From positions 682,001 to 746,000 of the forward strand of contig NZ_CP010951.1 of assembly GCF_001580455.1 (NCBI RefSeq): 64,000 bases of DNA, in the 5' to 3' direction. Position 1 is the first letter of the stretch. Each line of letters opens with the position of its first letter. Positions 61,552 to 64,000 of this stretch are shown piece by piece. The DNA comes from Ramlibacter tataouinensis (lineage in GTDB: Bacteria > Pseudomonadota > Gammaproteobacteria > Burkholderiales > Burkholderiaceae_C). The notes under the pieces are model-generated. The model had not been told where the DNA came from, ran no database searches, and saw only the letters and a list, made by a program, of their open reading frames with translations. The position numbers and the translations under genes are program-made.

Positions 61552-62631
61552 GTGAAATCCTTCCTTCGCCAGCAACTCGAACGCTACCCGGTCCGCCTGC
61601 AGGAGCTCGACTTCTTCCTGCAGCAGCCCGAGGTCGTGCAGGACATGGAGCGCTATCGGGCGCTCACGCGCGAGCACGCCGAGGTTTCCGAAGTGGCCGG
61701 CCAGTACCGCCTCTACCTGCAGCGGGAAAGCGAGCTCGAGCAGGCGCGGGAGATGGCGGGCGACCCCGAAATGGGCGACATGGCGCGCGAGGAAGCCGCC
61801 ACGCTGGAAACCGAACTGCCGCAGCTGGAGGATCAGCTGCAGCGGCTGCTGCTGCCCAAGGACCCGGATGACGTGCGCAACACCTTCCTCGAAATCCGCG
61901 CCGGCACCGGCGGGGACGAGTCGGCGCTGTTCGCGGGCGACCTGCTGCGCATGTACACGCGCTATGCGGAACGCCAGGGCTGGCGCTGCGAGGTGGTCAG
62001 CGAGAGCGCCGGCGAGGTCGGCGGCTTCAAGGAAGTGGTGATCCGCGTGGTCGGCGACGGCGTCTACGGCAAGCTCAAGTTCGAATCGGGCGGCCACCGC
62101 GTGCAGCGCGTGCCCGCCACCGAAACGCAGGGGCGCATCCACACCAGCGCCTGTACCGTGGCCGCCTTGCCCGAGCCGGACGAAGCGCAGGCCGTGCAGA
62201 TCAACCCGGCGGACCTGCGCATCGACACCTTCCGCGCCTCCGGCGCCGGCGGCCAGCACATCAACAAGACCGACTCGGCGGTGCGCATCACCCACCTCCC
62301 GACCGGCATCGTGGCCGAGTGCCAGGACGACCGTTCCCAGCACCGCAACAAGGCCAAGGCTCTGCAGGTGCTGGCGGCGCGCATCCGCGAGCAGGAACGC
62401 GCCGAGCGCGCGGCCAAGGAGGCCGCCACGCGCAAGGGCCTGATCGGCAGCGGCGACCGCAGCGACCGCATCCGCACCTACAACTTCCCGCAGGGGCGGC
62501 TGACCGACCACCGCATCAACCTCACGCTGTACAAGCTGACCTTCATCATGGAAGGCGAGCTCGACGAGGTGATCGAGGCGCTGCTGCTGGCGCGCAAGGC
62601 CGAGCAACTCGAAGAACTCGGCCTGGCATGA
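61552..62631 (+). CDS. prfA: Peptide chain release factor 1
   Basis: A 359-residue class I release factor that reads UAA and UAG stop codons. The codon-recognition region is in the central domain (GRIHTSACTVAALPEPDEAQ follows HRVQRVPATETQ), and the GGQ motif is in RASGAGGQHINKTDSAVRIT, where the Gln is methylated by PrmC. The start is GTG 61552, the only one that fits the conserved MKSFLRQQLERY N-terminus. The 87-base gap from hemA is GC-rich with short inverted repeats. The final GCATGA gives an ATGA overlap with the first micro-ORF. Confidence 0.97.
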   Translation: MKSFLRQQLERYPVRLQELDFFLQQPEVVQDMERYRALTREHAEVSEVAGQYRLYLQRESELEQAREMAGDPEMGDMAREEAATLETELPQLEDQLQRLLLPKDPDDVRNTFLEIRAGTGGDESALFAGDLLRMYTRYAERQGWRCEVVSESAGEVGGFKEVVIRVVGDGVYGKLKFESGGHRVQRVPATETQGRIHTSACTVAALPEPDEAQAVQINPADLRIDTFRASGAGGQHINKTDSAVRITHLPTGIVAECQDDRSQHRNKAKALQVLAARIREQERAERAAKEAATRKGLIGSGDRSDRIRTYNFPQGRLTDHRINLTLYKLTFIMEGELDEVIEALLLARKAEQLEELGLA

Positions 62632-62693
62632 GCCGCACGGCCGCTCCGAAGGCTCATTGCACCGCAGCCCGTAGGGCGGAGGTTATCCAATGA
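62628..62693 (+). CDS. Micro-ORF 1 in the prfA-prmC junction (21 aa)
   Basis: ATG overlaps the prfA stop (ATGA). The 21-residue frame begins MSRTAAPKAHC and ends RRAEVIQ, and its TGA overlaps the ATG of the second micro-ORF. It has no close upstream ribosome-binding site other than translation through prfA. Whether it makes a stable peptide is unknown; it may serve only to carry ribosomes forward, or may be a by-product of the repeat. Confidence 0.3.
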   Translation: MSRTAAPKAHCTAARRAEVIQ

Positions 62694-62751
62694 GCCGCAC
62701 AGCCGCTTCGAAGGCTCATGGCACCGCAGCCCGTAGGGCGGAGGTTGTCCA
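62628..62751 (+). repeat. Two tandem 62-bp units between prfA and prmC
   Basis: Copies 62628-62689 and 62690-62751 agree at 58 of 62 positions. Each starts with ATGAGCC, which can pair with GGCTCAT 17 bases downstream. Each then carries a small GCCC-GTA-GGGC hairpin, followed by GGAGG seven bases before the ATG of the next unit. The third ATG in the series is the prmC start. The unit thus repeats start codon, stop codon and ribosome-binding site together. I see no other copy in the window. Confidence 0.85.
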
Positions 62752-62755
62752 ATGA
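62690..62755 (+). CDS. Micro-ORF 2 in the prfA-prmC junction (21 aa)
   Basis: A near-identical second frame begins MSRTAASKAHG and ends RRAEVVQ. It has GGAGG seven bases before its ATG, supplied by the first repeat unit, and its TGA overlaps the prmC ATG. It differs from micro-ORF 1 at three residues. The three substitutions are not strongly biased, so there is no clear sign of selection on the peptide. Confidence 0.35.
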   Translation: MSRTAASKAHGTAARRAEVVQ

Positions 62756-63579
62756 CGCTTGTCCATGCCCTGGCCTCGGCCGCCGCGCTCGGGCTGGCGC
62801 GGCTGGATGCCCAGCTCCTGCTGCTGGAGGCGCTCGGCCGTCCGGGGTCGGACCGGGGCTGGCTGCTGGCGCACGACACCGATGAGATCGAACCGGCCGC
62901 CGCACAGCGCTTCCGGTCGCTATGCGAGCGCCGCGCCGCAGGAGAGCCGCTCGCTTACATCGCCGGGCACAAGGAATTCTTCGGACTGTCGCTGCAGGTC
63001 GACCCGCGCGTGCTGGTCCCGCGGCCGGACACCGAAACGCTGGTGGAATGGGCGCTCGAGACCATCCGCTCGCGCGCAGCGCCGCGCGTGGTCGACCTGG
63101 GCACCGGCAGCGGGGCCATCGCCCTGGCGATCAAGCAGCACCGCGCCGACGCCGCGGTGAGCGCGGTGGACGCCAGCGCAGGCGCGCTGGAAGTGGCGGC
63201 CGCCAATGTGCGCGAGCTCGGCCTGGAAGTCGGGCTGCGGCAGGGGTCGTGGCTGGAGGGCGTGGACGGGCGCTTCGACCTGGTCGTCTCCAACCCGCCC
63301 TACGTGGCCGAAGCCGATCCGCACCTGCCGGCGCTCAGGCACGAGCCCCTGGATGCGCTGGCGGCGGGACCCGACGGCCTGCGCGACATCCGCACCATCG
63401 TGGCCCAGGCCCCCGCCCGCCTGAATGCCGGCGGCTGGCTGCTGCTGGAACACGGCCATGACCAGGCGGCCGACGTGCGCGCGCTGCTGCAGGCGGCCGG
63501 CTTCGGCCAGGTGGCCAGCCGCCGCGACCTGGCGGGCATTGAGCGCTGCAGCGGCGGAACGTGGCCCGAATCGGGATAA
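62752..63579 (+). CDS. prmC: Peptide chain release factor N5-glutamine methyltransferase
   Basis: A 275-residue HemK-type methyltransferase that methylates the GGQ glutamine of release factors. The N-terminal helical domain includes RFRSLCERRAAGEPLAYIAG and FFGLSLQVDPRVLVPRPDTE. The SAM-binding motif is VVDLGTGSGAIALAI, and the catalytic motif is LVVSNPPYVAEADPHL. LLLEHGHDQAADVRALL and the end of the Rossmann fold follow. The start ATG is the third of the ATGA series, with GGAGG from the second repeat unit. Its substrate is encoded just upstream. Confidence 0.96.
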   Translation: MTLVHALASAAALGLARLDAQLLLLEALGRPGSDRGWLLAHDTDEIEPAAAQRFRSLCERRAAGEPLAYIAGHKEFFGLSLQVDPRVLVPRPDTETLVEWALETIRSRAAPRVVDLGTGSGAIALAIKQHRADAAVSAVDASAGALEVAAANVRELGLEVGLRQGSWLEGVDGRFDLVVSNPPYVAEADPHLPALRHEPLDALAAGPDGLRDIRTIVAQAPARLNAGGWLLLEHGHDQAADVRALLQAAGFGQVASRRDLAGIERCSGGTWPESG

Positions 63580-63619
63580 TCGAGCTTATCCAAGTGAACG
63601 CGCGCCCCCGGAGAATTTC

Positions 63620-63946
63620 ATGAGTGACACCCAGCACCGCATCGCCGACCTCGTCAAGAACAACGACATCCTGCTGTTCATGAAGGGCAGCGCCAGCTTC
63701 CCGATGTGTGGCTTCTCGGGCCGTGCCATCCAGATCCTCAAGGCCTGCGGCGTCGACCCGAAGTCGGTCACCACGGTGAACGTGCTCGAGGACGACGAGA
63801 TCCGCCAGGGCATCAAGGAATACAGCAACTGGCCGACCATCCCGCAGCTTTACGTCAAGGGTGAATTCATCGGCGGCTCCGACATCATGATGGAGATGTA
63901 CCAGAGCGGCGAACTGCAGCAGGTGCTCGGAACCACGGCGCAGTAA
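63620..63946 (+). CDS. grxD: Monothiol glutaredoxin GrxD
   Basis: A 108-residue CGFS-type glutaredoxin that carries and transfers [2Fe-2S] clusters. The active site is PMCGFSGRA with Cys30; WPTIPQLYVKGEFIGGSD binds glutathione and closes the fold. The length is typical. CGGAGA lies about ten bases before the ATG. It lies 40 bases after prmC, the same order seen in many betaproteobacteria. The last 54 bases of the window after it show nothing I can identify. Confidence 0.95.
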   Translation: MSDTQHRIADLVKNNDILLFMKGSASFPMCGFSGRAIQILKACGVDPKSVTTVNVLEDDEIRQGIKEYSNWPTIPQLYVKGEFIGGSDIMMEMYQSGELQQVLGTTAQ

Positions 63947-64000
63947 ACGCCCTCGCGCAGCAAGCGCCGTCACCGTCACGCGCGGATCGCGAAGGGCTGT

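Overview
The window reads as chromosomal DNA of a high-GC betaproteobacterium of the order Burkholderiales, most like Comamonadaceae (Ramlibacter/Variovorax type). This rests on gene order and protein style, not on a database search: lepA-lepB-DUF4845-rnc-era-recO-pdxJ-acpS-nagZ, an rpoE-rseA-rseB-degQ block beside the fab cluster, a unimodular QueF, and a monothiol glutaredoxin after prmC. I see no phage, IS transposase, CRISPR array, rRNA or tRNA. Genes are tightly packed, with many 4-base ATGA, GTGA or TTGA overlaps. || Layout. 1-11749 (+): the accessory part, a surface-glycan operon. It holds the end of pseC, an aldo/keto reductase, an SpsF-like cytidylyltransferase, a methyltransferase, a class III aminotransferase, a PseG-acetyltransferase fusion, pseI, an unusual GT-B-like protein, a Wzx-like flippase, a family-2 glycosyltransferase, an NAD-dependent epimerase and a PglC-type initiating sugar transferase. 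Together these would make a CMP-activated pseudaminic-acid-like nonulosonate and assemble and export a glycan carrying it. 11836-14629 (+): lysS and a YegD-like Hsp70. 14630-22691 (-): the lepA-to-nagZ operon (translation, RNA processing, DNA repair, PLP synthesis, cell-wall recycling), broken between acpS and nagZ by a 272-bp multiply palindromic repeat. 22692-23175: a gene-free stretch with three consecutive minus-strand terminator-like hairpins and a candidate small RNA. 23176-27018 (-): the envelope-stress sigma factor rpoE with rseA, rseB and the periplasmic protease degQ. 27015-33831 (-): a small YgfX-like membrane protein, then fabF-acpP-fabG-fabD-fabH-plsX-rpmF-yceD for fatty acid synthesis. 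33857-41728: maf, an RsmI-like methylase, an S49 peptidase, a Rieske protein, a phosphatase, rluC and rne, an expanded form of the rne-rluC-yceF-yceD-rpmF-plsX-fab neighbourhood known from enterobacteria. 41754-45787 (-): hemC-hemD-hemX-hemY. 45866-53162: ppc, a PerM-type permease, an AlgR/AlgZ-like two-component pair and argH, recalling the pseudomonad argH-algZ-algR-hemC-hemD order. 53275-60066: an FMN-dependent 2-hydroxyacid (lactate) dehydrogenase, diheme cytochrome c, dinB, small membrane proteins, a dienoyl-CoA isomerase-like protein, queF and a prolyl-4-hydroxylase-like dioxygenase. 60205-63946 (+): hemA-prfA-prmC-grxD. || The most unusual non-coding structures are: the composite palindrome at 15699-15970, which supplies part of the acpS stop codon and the nagZ leader; two tandem 62-bp units at 62628-62751 between prfA and prmC, each encoding a 21-residue micro-ORF whose start and stop overlap its neighbours by ATGA; the small-RNA/terminator stack upstream of lepA; and a 17-bp direct repeat over a promoter at 56712-56761. 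I did not find a clearly new multi-gene defence or mobile system. The least characterised protein-coding part is the nonulosonate glycan cluster.
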